Shown here: piece by piece, positions 14,301-29,300 of the stretch
Numbering within the stretch: position 1 is the stretch's first letter
How the letters are laid out: the number at the start of each line of letters is the position of its first letter
Assembly: GCA_009869945.1 (NCBI GenBank)
Contig: WIXG01000303.1
Location: 32,568 to 96,567 of the forward strand
Direction of reading: 5' to 3'
DNA: 64,000 nucleotides
Origin: Mesaphorura yosii
Lineage: Eukaryota > Arthropoda > Collembola > Poduromorpha > Tullbergiidae
Notes under the pieces: generated by a model
The model's database searches: none
Told to the model about the DNA's origin: nothing
Seen by the model: only the letters and a program-made list of their open reading frames with translations
Made by a program: the position numbers and the translations under genes

Positions 14301-17300
14301 GTAATTTATAGAATAACATGGGAACATGGCAAGCAGGCAAAGTCGCGACGAGATTACGCGTGCAGACTGCAGACTTTGAGATTCTGGCTGAGAAAGTCTG
14401 CGAAGGGGAACGGACAAAGTAATTAAACAAACTAATTTATGATCTCATGAAAAAACAAAAAGAAACCAGCAACATAATAAAAAGCTTGACTTTCTCCGAC
14501 TCTGGCTTTCTGATTCTGGGTGGGCACAGGCTTTTGCGGTTTATTTGGTGCCTGTTTTAATTGAATGCAAAGGCAGTTCGCCCTCGCAATCTGAAACGAC
14601 TGAATTTTGAGATTCTGGCTGACTTCTTCGACCAACTTTTTAATTGAAATCTATTCAACCATCCAAAACGTAAATCTGTTCTCAATCTGTGCCGTGCTCT
14701 TCTTTCTTCAATTATTTGCTTGAGATGAAAGCAGTCGTCGTCACCGGCTTGCATTGCAAAAAATTTATGAAATTAAGGCACAAAAATTGAATGCTTCACC
14801 CACGCTTGATTGGTTTCGTCCTTTATGAAAGGCTGAATATTTAATTACGGCACGAGCGAAGAAGAGAGAGAAACTTGTCGTAAATGAAAGGTGAAAGCAC
14901 GAACGCATGAAACCGTGAACACAACTTTTCTGCTTTCACTCAATAATTTTTTAATTAAACCATTTCAAAGTTTTCCAGTTCCAAAAGCAGAACTGAGGAG
15001 GGCTAAACTGAATTAAGATTTGTCAATAAATACTTCAGTGTGCCGTGAAATAAGTCAGAAAATATTTATTTTGCCACGCCAGACCTACCGACCAACTTTC
15101 CTCGAATCAGAACGCTGGAAACACATGTCGCGATGCGCACTTTTAATTTAATTTCACCAAGTTTTGTCCGGGGTACCTGAGTGTCTGTTTTTGAAATGAA
15201 AAGCAAAAACATGCGTGGCATGGAGAAAGTTGGAATTGAACCGATGGGCCGACCGACCCACGAACTTTCACGTTTCTATTTCATGATCGAACCGAACGGC
15301 AGCCCAGATTTATAATTCTCAAATCTTCGATTCGATTGCCTCTTTCTTCGACTGCCTGCCTGTCTTCATTGAAATACATCTTCTTTAATCTGATTTGCAC
15401 TCGCTTACTCTTTTGTGTCGTGCAAATCAATTGATTGCACAATCTTTCAGGAAACGGATGCATTTCCTGACACGTGAACGTTAACCCTCCTCAAGCACTG
15501 AACAGTTCGCATTACATTTCAAGGATTTCGTTCCATAACTTTCACCGCCAGGATCTTCTTCTTGACATTGAAAAAGTTATTCGATTTGTTTGCTTGCTTT
15601 CCGTGCGCGCTACACTGCGCTGTTCTCTTTGCCTTCTACGTTTCCAACATTATTATTTTCTTTTTCTCCGTGCCGGCCCATAAACTTTCCCTTGTGCTTT
15701 CCCATTTTGTGTTTTGTATTTGTACAATTCTTGTGATGTGATTCTGCTTTCATTTAACCTGCTCGCCTTCGCCTTCGTTGGACTGGGCAGACAAGTCCAT
15801 CACTTTCTCTGGCTACTGCTGTTACTGTTTGTTGTTTGTTTGCGTTGATGTTTGAAACGTGCCGTGACCTCAAACGGCGAAGCACTGGCAGCCAGGCCAG
15901 GGAAAATGTGCACCATTAAAGTTCAAGGATTACTGCGTTTCGTACATGCACGATGCACAGCGGCTCGGGTGCTCCTCGGTCGCTACTCCATGAAATGAGA
16001 ATCATTCTGTCTATGTCCGTCTGTCTTTCAGTCAATCTTCTTCATCCCGTCGCTAGTTTACTCGCCACCGCTCTTCTCGCTGTTTTGCGGACTACGAACT
16101 GCGGTTTTGCCCAAGTTTGCTGCTGAGCGTTTACGGTTATTTTTGTGGTTGTGTCGTTCCTTTTTCCTCGTCCGTGTCCGTGTCTTCTCGGGGTTTATCC
16201 CATGCCCATTGTAAAAAATAAAATATTGTGTGTGGGCCGCTAAATCTTCCTCCGCTTGTTGTTCATCTCATCATCATCATCATTTTTCTTTGTCCCTCCA
16301 AATCTCTCTAAATCGCTTTCTTTCTTTCTTCCCTCTGCACTTTTTGTCTTGGATTGCCTTTGCCTTACCATGCCATGCCACAACATTGCATTGCTTCGTT
16401 TGCTTTTGTTTCGGTTCCCATTGTTTAAATTTAATGAAAATAAGAACAAAACACGGTACGGTAGTACGTGAGTTAATCTGCTTCTCCTCTTCACCGAGGC
16501 GTAGTGCACGTGTACGTGTGAATTATAAATCAAACTGTCCAATGCAATGTGGGAAGAGGCGGGGAGAGGCGCGAGAAAAATTAATCTAATCAAGACTGGA
16601 TGACTGGATCGGATCTTGGACGATCTGGACTTGTAAACAAGAACAGGGCTCATCATGATTCTCCATCGCAATGATTGTCAATGAATAATACACAAGAGTG
16701 ACGAATGAATCCGTCGAAAAGTACTGAAAGATAGTCGAAATTCGCAAGGGAGACGAAAAAGAGATAACGACAAGACAGCACATCGCTTCAAAGTGGGTGA
16801 AAAAGTGAAAATGCTGCTGCGTTGCGGTTTTTCAAAAGTCTAGGCGGCCACACGATGACCGGACAGTGAGGCGGAGATGGTCGAAATCGGCAACTCCACG
16901 AATCACGGTCAAAGACGCAGCTAGCCTTGCCATGGTCTGCCACGGCCTGGTTTGATGTGGGGTGACGTGGCATAACACTTTCTCCGGAAGTTTCAAGTGG
17001 TTCAATAGTACAACGCAGAGCGGCTCAGAAACATGATACGTCCCACTCGAGTAGGACCAAAAGTGGTCTTAGCCGCCTCACGTAGCGTAGTGTGGTCTAC
17101 GTGGCACAGTCGTGTAAAGTTTGAAGTCTAATTATACGTTGTCAAAACCCGTCCACCCGTTCTCGAGTCAATTGAGTGTAAACAGCTCAAGTCAAGGGCC
17201 TGTAATTACAAACTTCCATCCGTTCATTCTGGCGCACACACACGCCTACGTCTACGCAGCTACAAAAACAATGCCTGCTAAGCTGAAGCTGGTGCTTGAC

Positions 17301-20300
17301 GGCGGAAACGCGAAAGCATTTCGAAAACACGACTTTCCACTTTTGAGCTCATAATTTGCAAATGCGAAATGTGAAAGCATAAAGCGCGTTGCTTGAGTTC
17401 GTGTCAACGGCAGTTGACTAGTTCGTGTTAAAATGCTATCATATTTTTTTCTTAAGCAAGCGAGTTTCAGGACCGCGTTTCGTGTTTTCGATTATTTCGA
17501 TGAGGTCGCACATTGTCTAGGAATTGAAGGAGATGATTGAGGATTAAGCGTCATGTCTTGGAAGTCTTGGATACTTGCGAAGTGCGATGTGCGAATTCTA
17601 TAAATACAAATACGTAAAATGTAATGTGATAATGGGAAAGAGAAGTGAAAAGAGGAAATTATGTGCCAGGCAAGATGAGTCAATTGAACCAACCAGCCAG
17701 TCCAATGAAAAGAAAGATGCGGCGAAAACGAAACGAGGAAGGCCACGGAGATGGCGGCGATGATGAAGATTGAAGTCAAGTCATTCAAGATCATGTCGTG
17801 TCGAGCGGTTGCTGGGAACTTGGAAGAAGAAAGGAGAAAGGCGAAAGAAATTCAACGCGAATCGTGAAGCTCGTTGTTGGTCTAATCTTGTCCGTACACA
17901 GTAAACAGCAGCAGCAGAACACAAGAGCAGACAGGCAGTAAGCCAATGTAATGTGAGAAGGAAATGAAATGAGAGTTTACTCAGTGTACACAATGCAACA
18001 AGAGCCCGAGAGATGAGATGAGAGCGTTATGAAAAGGAAACACGAGCAATTATTATGAGAAGCGGCCTGCCTGCCTGCCTGCCAATGGCTTAATGGACAA
18101 CGGAATTTCACTTTGCTGAAGGAAAATCAATTTTCTCTGCCCGCGTCCGAGTTTCTGTTTCTGTTTTGTACTTCTTTCTCACAATTTACCAAATTACTCA
18201 TTACGGACGAATATTAGTATTGATTTTACAGCAAGGGCGGTGGAGGACGAAGATTCTTATTCTCAGTAAACGCTGTACGCTGGGGTTAACGCTAAGAAGT
18301 TACTAGAAGTGGACCAAAGTAACTGCTACTGCTACAGAATTGCACGTGAGACGTGATAGAAACTTGGCTCAGGCCTGGCCGGGCTCAAACAAGCCACAAA
18401 TTGTTGAATTGAAACAATAAAGTACGCGTGGAGCGTTAATCCTGCACGTGAGTTGTGAAGGAATGCTGGAGAAAGCCAGGAAAGCTGGAGAAAGTGGTGG
18501 GCGGTGTCCTTGCCTGCCTTTCTTACTGCCTTCTCCCGTAGTAAATATTTTTATCCATCTCAATATCTCGTATCTGGAGAATTCTCAGGAGAAAGTCAGT
18601 CGGTCGACAGTCGGCAATGGCCCAGACTACTTGCTAGACAATACAAAACGTTCAAGTGTACTGTGCTACAATGGAGAAAGTCAAGACAGCGGAATAAGGA
18701 AAGGCAGGCAGGGAAGTGAAAGTCCAACAAAGGCAACATTGTGCTGCCTGCCGTCATTGTGCTGCTGGCTTGCTGCTTGTTCATTGCTGAACCACTCACG
18801 CCATGGCCGCTCGTACAATGCGAGTCGTACAAAGCAGCATGTGAAGTGTACGTTTGAAGTAATCAAAAAGTCATCGTATTTCTTCACTTGGAAAATGAGG
18901 TAAGAAAGCTGGGCTTCAGCACAAATGTTCAATACGGAATAATATTCTGGGAATTTCTACCCTCATTTCTGCTTTGGCTTCTGCCTGTTGCAGTTACGAT
19001 CTGGCCGGCCAGCGCCTGCCCGTCAGTTATTGACTGCTCCAATTGCTCTTGCTGTTGCTTGGCTTCACTTGCAAGACACATTCATCAATTATTTTATTAT
19101 TATTACTTAATAACCGTAATGATAATGTGCGACCGACAAATGGCACAATTCGCAATTCTGTTAGTGAAAGCGCTTGCAAATTCCAGCACAAGAAAAAAAT
19201 CGCGAGAGCCCGCTCTCGTCGTGTATGGCTTTCTGCGGCTGGGTCTCGTCTCGTTGCATTTTTCTCCTTGTAGATAAGATTTATTCAATCTTAAAACTTT
19301 TCACATTTTCAAATTATATTTTCTATGGTTGAATGGAGCTTTCGGCGACTGCGACTTTGCCTCTGCCTCTGCTTCGTGCCGTGCTCCGGAATGGAATGGA
19401 ATGACATGTCGGCGTCGTCGAGGAGGAAGTTGGAGACTTGAGTCGACGAGCCGCGGAGACATGTGTCTGTCGAGACTTTCTCCTCGGCACAATACCCACA
19501 ATGCGAGTACCCTACAAGAAAGAATGGAGAAGCAGTCGAAGCCCAAGTTGAACGCAGTAGCAGCAGTCGCATTTCGTCGCATTGTGCTTTATTTTTTCTG
19601 GGCGCACTTGATGAAGCGGAGCAGGCACGGAGCCTTTCTCCAATATAATCCGAATGCTGCCGCCAGCATCGTGTTCTTCGATAATCTTTTTTATTAGCAT
19701 GCTTATTTGACAAGCAGCAGTTTGCACATGCAAACTTGCAATGATAATAATACGCATAGGGTGAGTGAACGAAGACGAAGAACAAGACACTGCATTCTTT
19801 CTGTCTTTGTTAAGTCATTATACTCTATGAAATCATACGCGAGAGAGAGATTCTGCATTCATTTCCTTTCCAGACAGCACTCGAGGCCACCCCACACAGG
19901 TGCTTTGTTTGAGAAAGGTTAAATCAACTTCTCTGAGCCCATATTTTTGATGAACTAAACTTTTTTATTTGTTATTTCTCCCATTCGCATTTCGCAGTTT
20001 AAGTTGGCGATTTGTATCCCGAATCAAGCCAAATTGCTATCCAGTTACGATCACAAGTCAAATCACATGCATGGACGACTTTCCGATTAAGTGTGCGGCT
20101 GCGCGGCGGGGTGAATTGCTTGCACAAGAAAAATGAAGGCAGTGATGCACAGAGGCAGATTATAAATGGAGAGATTTGGTCTGGCCAATTTATTTGCTTG
20201 GCCTGAAATTACATTTATTCTTGTGCCCACACCCGCGACCGCGCCTATGCCTTTCCTGGCTGACTGGCTTATGCAGATGGGTATAATAAATGCTGGGTAA

Positions 20301-23300
20301 TACGAACGAGGCGTGCGCGTCTCGCGTCGTAGTCGTATCTCGCGTCTCTCAGATGAATGAGTAATGGAAATTCATTCAAGATTACTGCAAGATAAAAACG
20401 GAGCCAGGCAAATGGAGAACGAGAAAGTGGGCTTCTTCTGCCCACGAAATGCGAAAGCAGCCTACTCAGAAGCCAAGCCAAGCCAGTTAGACCACAGAAT
20501 AGAAAAAGAGACAAATAACAATTTATTTCTCGTTTCTTCCAAATACAATCACTCCAGCAGACTCAAGTGTGCTCATCTCGTCTCCTGAACGCACAACAAA
20601 CTAAACTAGCTGACTGCGCTGCGAGTTGCAAGCAAATAAAAAGCAGAAAGCAGCCTAGCAAGGATTCGAATGCAAGCCGGGCCGATAACATCAAGATTAC
20701 GATCCTTCACCACAATCCACAATTGAAGTTTCGAATTCTCGGTTCCGTTGTCGAATCCTTTTAAAAATGACAATGATCGCTTGACATTGTAATATCATCA
20801 AACGTTTCAATGGTTGACTTTTAACATCAATCGTGGGCGCTGACGCCGGCGTCGGCGTCTAGGCCGCGTCTGCAAGTCGCAAAGGGAATCGCATCGCGCC
20901 CGCTTTGATAACCCGCATCATTTACTTTATGAACGACAACAGCACAAATCGATGCAATTTTTCCGGCGTGCCGTGCCGGGCCATCAGAGACCACGACGAT
21001 CATGGAAACCGAGAGCACGAGAGAAAGCACCACAAAAATTAAATTGGGTTCATACGAGTAGTCACGAGCAAATGCGCAGAACAGCAGATGACGAGAATCA
21101 TCAAACTCAAAACGAAAATTCAAAATTGGATTCCTTATTGTAATAATAATGGAAATGGACTTTGGTCACATCACTTGGCCGGCAAGCTTGCTATGTGCAC
21201 ATGCACACAGCAGGCAAGGCAGAGATGAGAAGACAGCAGAATAATAAAAGGATGATGACAAAAAAACCAAAACCCCATCGTCGCCATCTCATTCCCATAC
21301 ACTCACGCGAGACGCGGAACTGAAATATCATAATAAAATGTAATATGTATATCGATCAAGTATGCAGATAGCTCGAGACGGCGAGGACACTTTAACTCGC
21401 CATGGGCGAGTAAATATGCAGACGAGTAAGCACTGCCATTGCTGTCCACTGTCCAGTTTATCGATCCTGTCGCGGTCCTGCTCCGGCTCAAAAAATATGA
21501 TTACGATTCTGAGACCAAGTAATTTGAGACCGACCCGATCATCCCAGGCTTGTGTGCAGTCACAGTCGCAGTAAAACGAGAACGAGGACCAAGCCAAGCC
21601 AATAATGACAGAAATTCAATAAAAACCGACAGAAACGAGAACGAGCACGAAAGCGAATGCGAATTTATTGGTGATCAGCGAATCCTTAAATTACGATACG
21701 AGAACTGCGGTCTCCTATCGTAATTGCGATTGCGATTGGCTTTGGCGACGGCACGGCGAGGTCATCGGCCATGCGATGCGATTGCAATTGGGGCATATCA
21801 GAGAAAGGGAAAGAGGACACATGCGATAGGCGAAGGCGAAATAAGCATACAAAACAAATTGCCATTATAATGCAATATCATTTGAAATAAATGAACCCAA
21901 CGCAAACGACGACGATGACGATGAAGGCGACCGACAGGGCAATACAATGTTTTCGAATCTACTCCCTTCTCTGGCCTACGTCGCGCCAAGCTGCGAAGGA
22001 AATAAAGTCGGAAACTTTTTGTTTCGAGTTTCCATTTTTAAATTCCCAACAGACAGGAAGGGCCAAACTCGTGTGTATCGTTTTTCTTCATCAATTCGTA
22101 TCGCAGCGGTCGCAGTCGCAGCAGCGCACACGCAGTTTCAGAAAGTGCGCACTCGCATCGCGGTTTTCTGCCTTCGCTCGTTTCTTTTCTCATTTGGAGT
22201 CCTGAAATGCGCCTGTCACGCCCGTCTAATCTCGATAGAAATTAGATACGTTGAAAGCGAGAGTAAGCCTTTAGTTGTCCAGCTCTTCTCGCTTTCTTTC
22301 GTGAAATTGATTCATTATCGGATTGGTCGAGTCAATATTTGTCCTGAAGCAAATTCCGTTGCGCGGCGTGGCGTAGCATGGGTCATCAGGCTTCGTGGCA
22401 TTGTGGCCACTTTCTCAGAGTAGAAACTCCAGGTTTCTTTCGTCAGTTCATTAGTCCACTTCTTTCACTCAATTTCTTCCTTCCTCTGTCTGCTTGTAGC
22501 CAGAGCCACATACTTTTTAGGACACACGACACGTACGAAAACCGTGCCTTCTCCGTGCACGTGTCCGTGTCCGACATGTACTTAAAATGTTGGAGGAATT
22601 AGTCATTATTTGCAGATGCAGACTCGCGGCAGCAGCAGCGGGAGAGAGCAGGTATAAAAGTATCACCAAACTCGGTCGGTCTTCGTCCGTTCGTCTTGGC
22701 TTTCCTGGTCGAGACCGGAACGAATTAACAAGCAGTCCGTCTAAACCAAATGTTTGAGCACTCAAACTATCACGTACTTTGCTTGCTTGCGCATTAGAGA
22801 AAGCAAACTTTCTCCAGCGTCTCCAGTAATGAACTTCTTTTTGTGCGCTGCTCGTTGTCGTCGTCGTAGTCGCCGTCGTTTGTCGCAGCCTGTGATTGTC
22901 GTCTTGACCCAATTTCATTTTTTGTAATACATTTTCTTTTCTTTTTCAATCTGCGCGTGTGCGTACGCGTACTCATACGCCTATTTGTTTTTCCAATTGC
23001 CGAGCTCGAGCTCAAGCTTTTGCCGCTTAGCCCGAGCCTAAGCAGAGCACACCGAAATTTTTAAGTAACTGAGTACATAAAAAGCTTAAGTGTACGGCAC
23101 AAAGGGCTGAAGCAGCTTTCTCCATGATACTACTCGGCACAGTGAAAGCAGCACGGTACAATTATAATCGTGTACAATGTACAATGTGCTCGCTCACAAT
23201 GCAATACAAGACAGAATTCCAAGATTAAGTCGGAGAAAATCTCCTCCTCTGCCTGCTTGCTTACTTACTTGCTCCTTTCCATTTCTCCTTGGTTCTGGTC

Positions 23301-26300
23301 TTGGAGATAGTAGAGAAAGTGAGCGGTAATAGAAACTGTGAGCCGCTGCTGTACAGCGATTCGCTTTTCAGCATGCTCGTCGTCTCGTAAGCCCACAGTT
23401 TCGACAAAGTTCTTTTTCTTATTCATCTGTCGAAAAAGGATTTACAAAAGAGGATCTTCCGAACAGCAGCAACGAACAAAGGCAAAGATTTCATTGTACA
23501 GTGCAGAATAGCACGCAGAATGCGTCAATTTCCAGCTGTGTCGTCGTTGTGCATCCGTGCAAATGGTCGCGTATTGAATTATTGAATAAATTGTAGCTTA
23601 TCTGTCTTCCATATGAATGCAGTGTAGTACAAAGAATTCATCATCATCAACAACCTCGCATGCACTCTCGCAGAGAAATGCAATGCAATGTGGAAAAGTG
23701 CTCAAAAGAATTTGAAACGTTTCAAAAAAATTAAATTTACAAAACAAAGGAGCAGAATTTCGATTGCACACGAAGCGACGGCTGCCAAACTTTCATCATC
23801 AAAGTGAATCTCGAATTTAAATTCCAAAGTTTCAAGTTCTTCAACCACGAGCAAGGAAATTGAAGTGAGGCAATGCTTTAGCCGTCGCTTTCGCATTATT
23901 CAAAGCTTCACTTCACAATGGCCTTGGCTCCACATTTACGAGTTTAGTGTTTGGCAATTTAACTAATTAAATTCGCGCAAAGCGGATTTTTCTGTACAAC
24001 AGCAGCACCGAACCAAAAATGAGATATTGCTCATTCATTACATCACCATTGAAATTTACTCGGCCCAAGGGCAAAAGGATACGGAAGCTATTGCGAGATT
24101 CGGGGCTTAGCAACGGACATCACTCAACAAGAATCAAGACGAAAGATCATAAAGTTCAAGAAGACGTGTCTGCAAGCTAACAGACGGGCTACCGGTTGAA
24201 AAAATATTTGCACAGCTTCACTGATGAACGAGTGACCGATTTTCTGCCTCTATATGGATGAAAATGTTTTAATTTATGTGATTTTATGAGCAGATTCAAA
24301 GTATGAAAGATAGAATTATGCCCGAACCCTGAGCGTTGCGAGCGGCCTGGTATGTTCATTTTTGGTTATCTCTCTGTTGAGATGGTGAAATAAGTCCGCC
24401 TGGCTCCAGAATTGCATTACCAGCCTCACCTTCTTCCAGGTTTCCCCTCTTTTCATGCCTGCAGACTCCAGACAGGTGACATGAATAAATTATGACAAGG
24501 CAAATTGCTGCACCACGCTTTAAAACTAATTTCTATTTCTGTTCCTGGCAGAGCCGGCAAGCAGCCGTACGACGCAGTACAACCTTTTGAAGAATTTTAC
24601 TTTTACATTTCATTACAGCAAAAGTTTACAAAGTCAAATTTGATTTTTCTCGAGTGCAGCCACGGCCAAAGACACAAAAGTATAGTAATTGAAATTGTTG
24701 TCCTTCGGGGCAAAAGTATGGAATGATTTATCGTGGAAAGTGGAGAAAGTTGCTTTCTCTTCAGCTGTAAGTGCACTTTTGTCTGCTTTTTTCGAAGTAG
24801 AGCAGAGCAAAAAGCGTCTAACTGATGGGAAGATATTATTTTTAAATACACTTTGATTATTTTTCGAGGAATAAACAAATAAGCAAATAAGCTCAAACTC
24901 AGGGACTTCATATTTCTGGAGAAACCAGCGTGCACGCACGTGCACGTGGAGAAAGTAAATACGGATAGATTTTAATGAGATTCAAAATCGCAAATAATAA
25001 TGCAGGAACTGCCCCAAAACAAAATGTTTTCTTTCTCCTCATGCATTTGAAAGAAATTCACATTTTGCAGAAATTTCACATTAGAATCTTTGCATCGTAT
25101 TCCATTTTACTTCTGCTTCTTTCTCCTGCTTTCTCCGAGTATATTATTATGCGTACGCGTGCGCGTGTATTTGCTTTGTTTTCTTCGTGATCATCTTCCT
25201 TTCCTTTCTTCAGCAGGCGGGCGCTACGCGCCTATTCCATCCGCAGCAGCAATGGCAAGAGATAAAAGGAGCCAGCTCAGAATTCAAAACAAAACAAAAT
25301 AATAAGAAACGGAGGAATAAAAGGTTTCCATAATTTGATTCCCTACAAACGATGAGAATCGCAATCGCATGGGTGACTGTAAAGCAGGACAGAGCAGAGC
25401 GTTCTTACTTTCTCTTTTTTCCAGGCTAGAAGTTGTCTTTTTATGAACTCAATTCTCACTTTCAGCCAGCATCTTTTTTTGCATTCTCTTTCTTCAGGCT
25501 GGCTGACGTAATTCTTTTGTGCATGCGAACCGTGTGAATAAAATGTGTTGATATTTTATACGTTTTACATGCATGAATGTAATTTTATTCGCAGCGCTGC
25601 TCTCAAATTGCGTTCTCTGCTTCGTATTTACATTTTGCAGTCGGAGTGCTTGAGTTATTATTGTTGGCGTAGACAGAATGCTGGAAAATCTTTCAAAGCA
25701 TTCAAATTCACAGTCGCTGCTTCTGGCGTTTTCATTCATCGATCCAGCATCCAGGCGGCTGCAAGCGGTCCAGGCCAGGCCAGGTAATAAATCATCGGCG
25801 AGGAATGCCCAATGATAAAAGGAAATGTTTCACGAGCCACCAGCACAGTATAGAATTCAGCCAGCATTGGCGTGCTCCGCACGCTTTGCATGTCAAATGG
25901 AATCAGGAAGGAATTAAGCTGTCGTAATGTTCGCAGTACAATACTTTTATAGTTCCGGTCTACCTTTCAGCTCAGCAGCGAAGCGAAGCATTCAATTGCA
26001 CTCGCTGCTCAATGCATAAGCATTTCGGAATGATGACAGTAGGAGTCGGGATATAAAAAATTATTTATGAATACACTTCCAGGAATCCGAACGAGGGCAG
26101 AGCCGAAGCGTGAGCGTAAAATACGTACGCTGCAATACAAAAGCTTTCCATTTCCACATCCCGGCCAGGTCCACGAGGGATTCTCAATGGAGAAAGCAAA
26201 ACAATGCTTTCTGCTTTCACATTCACATTCCACTTTCACATTTTGGCTTCGCTTAGCCTGGTATGGCGTGGCCCAGCCTGGCTTCGCCGATTTCGGTTCG

Positions 26301-29300
26301 ATGATCAGAGTGTCTGCAATATTAATTCTAATGCTTTTTGTCCAGGTGAGTCACTGAAACTGGGTCGGCCGGCTTCGGCCACGACGCTGCGATGATTACA
26401 CGAGTGAGATAATAAAACTGACTTTTTATGGCACACTATTCCGTTCTTTACCACGGGCATAAAAAGAAAACTTTACCTATTCACAATTTTACGTACTCCT
26501 CAGCGCTCGGTGGTGAATTCCCGCTACGCACGGGACTTTTTTTTGTTTCATTTCGCTCTTTTGTCTCTGTGAATTGTGAATTCAATTTGCCAGTACTTTG
26601 CCTTTACCTTCGCCTGTACGACTACAATAATATACGGCTTAAATATACATGCAATTACCTTCCAGCCCGTAATTCTAATATTTCAGCTCGCAAATTGACT
26701 CTTTGCGCGCCGCGCCGCCTGTCAAGATCGTGCATAAAGTCGGTGCTTGAATGGAAATATATGATGATGGCCTTTCTACTCTGTTCTGCGCTATTTGTAC
26801 TATCAGGATCAGTGTTATCATTGAATTGGGACGGACGGACGGGACTGCTGCTGCTGCCTGCACATTATCGCCACCACGTATACGTATTCGTATTCGCCAT
26901 CGCATATGCACTCATGAATTGATGTGCTAATAAATTTCCTTGAATGGGGCGCCCATAAAATAATTTCATTGAATAGCAAATAGCAGAGCAGTACAATGAT
27001 AAAAAGAATAGCAGCAGCAAAGCAATGGAATTAATTCGGAATTCAATTGAGTGAAAGCGAAAGCCACGTCGCACGTCTCGCTCGTAATTTGTCACTATTT
27101 TTCTTCTGAATGAATAAATTTAACGCGAATTTATGATGTGAATGGCAGGCAGGCAGTAGGAGAAATTCAAAAGAATTCTGGACTGACTGGATTTTGTTTC
27201 GCGAGTTGGTCGCATCGCAGTCGCATCACTAAATTCAAAATTCACACGGTCAATCGTGGCGTGGCGTGTACTGCCGCCACCGCTGTGCTGAATTCGCACA
27301 ATAAATATTCAAACATCCTGCATGTTCGTGCAAGATTCTTTGGTTGGTCACCTCAGTCGACCGAATAGCGTGCATAATTGTAATACAAAATGGCTCGGCA
27401 TGTAAAATTCACGCGTACACGAGCACACGGCACACATGGCCAAGATGAATTGTTTCATTCATCGCAGATCGCGGTAGTGCAGCTGTCACCATTTAATATC
27501 TACAGCCCGTCTCGTCTAGTACGACGACGTACGTGCTCTTTCTTTGGTATCACGTACACGAGGGGTGGTATGGGAAAAATTCGTACTGCAAAAATTAAAG
27601 TGGAGCATCTTCGTGGCGGCTTGGCGTGGCCTGGCGCCCAGCGGGTCGTGAAGTTTAAGACGAGCATATGCAAATTCCGCCACGCTTTTGACGAACGACG
27701 ACCGCAAGGCATCGCATCAGTATCAGCCATCAACATCAAATGGGAGCTTGGGAGATGAATTAGTATTCTGGGTCCATTCTGAGCAGAGCAGCAGTGCAAG
27801 TGTGTTCCGTTCCCATGTCTGGCCTGGCTTGGTCTTTTTAATGAAGGAGCACAGTCAGATTGTGTACGTCTGTGCCTTTGGCTTTGGCGTGTGTCAGCGA
27901 AATGAGAATTTTAAGAAAAAAGCGGAAGAAATGAGGTTAACCAAATCAGGCATAGAAAATTGTAATTTAGTGCGATATGCGAGTTTTGCGGTGCGGTGGC
28001 AAAGACAGCTGCTTGCTGCTTGCTTCACTCATTCATTTGTCTTGCCGCATTATCATCCGTGACAGGCCTGCCGTTGTTCACAGATTCATAGGAAAGCACT
28101 TTGGTGATTAATTAAGGAAAAGCATGACGAGACGGAGATCACCAGCAGCATTATTATAATATTCATCGTCAACAAGCACGAACGCGAACACGAACACACA
28201 GCACTTTCTCCACGCTATGCCGCATATTTTTAATTTGTTGTTATTCAGAGAGCTCAGAGCCTCGAATGAATGGTGAGATGCTGAATGCCGCTGCTTTCAC
28301 TCACTTTCACCATCGCATAGCGATCCGCTTGTCTCGTCACTTTCACCAAAGCTCGCCGTCGCGCGTTCATTTCGCTTTTACTTTCGCTATTCGCATTCAG
28401 TTCATTTTCTAATTTGGAATTTGGAGCTGCTGGCAGCTGCCTGGCTCGTTCATTGCGAGCCTTTTCAAGAAAATGAACTGGTTCACTGTGTCTTTGATTT
28501 CTAAAGACAGCTTGCTTTCCCTGAGCCAGAGACACTGCGAGAGTGTAGCGTACGTACTCTTTCAATTAATGCCGCCCGTACAACGATAATAATGTCGAAT
28601 ATTCAACTCCACACTCTTTCGTTCTGCTTTTGCTCATTCTGTAAAAATAATTATGCCATTGCCAGTCTAGCAGGCAAGCAGACAGGCAAGAGTGCAGAAG
28701 GCAGAAGAAAGAAATTTACTTGTCAAAGCACAATCATTATGAGTGTGTAAGGCGGGCAGTGCAGTAATGATCAGAGAAAGTTCATAGTTCATTGGAAGTC
28801 TTTTCTCTTTCAAATTCCCGAACCAAATTTTTGCATTTTAATCAAAGTCGCGAAAAATTCTGGATTCAATCATTTGTTCCTTTCATTCATTCATTCTACT
28901 CTGCGAGCCATTCATCTGCCTGCGGAGCTAAGCTAAGCAATTGTGCGGGCATTTCAGCATTGTTTCGTACTTTCTCCATTTACGAGACTTGTCATAATTA
29001 TAGGAAATTGGGGTCGGTGCTCTGTGGGAACGGGATTTCTTTTGTTTTGAGGTAGGAAAAGGAAGAAGAAAAGTCGGTTAAAGTTGTGAACGTCTTAAGT
29101 ACGAAATAATGAGAAGCAACGAGGCAGCAGGCTTGCGTTCCCACAATGCGGCACATTCAAGAGAAAGTGCGAGCGCACTGCACTAGTTTATTAAGGAGCA
29201 TCGCACTTACTCCAGCTCACTGCACGCAATTTGAGAAAGCGACTGGAAAAGTAGCAATCGCAGCCGCTGTTGCATTTTATTGTACGGTGCGTTATGGTGC

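Noticed and set aside
20650..20700. GATTCGAATGC, recalling a tRNA T-arm
   Set aside because: No acceptor stem, anticodon arm or A/B-box spacing around it.
22517..22918. 133-codon minus-strand open frame
   Set aside because: Low-complexity Thr and Arg runs from trinucleotide-rich DNA; no homology recognised; inside the 17-kb intron.
26428..26922. 164-codon plus-strand open frame with hydrophobic stretches
   Set aside because: No start context, splice sites or recognisable fold; consistent with chance in a 17-kb intron.
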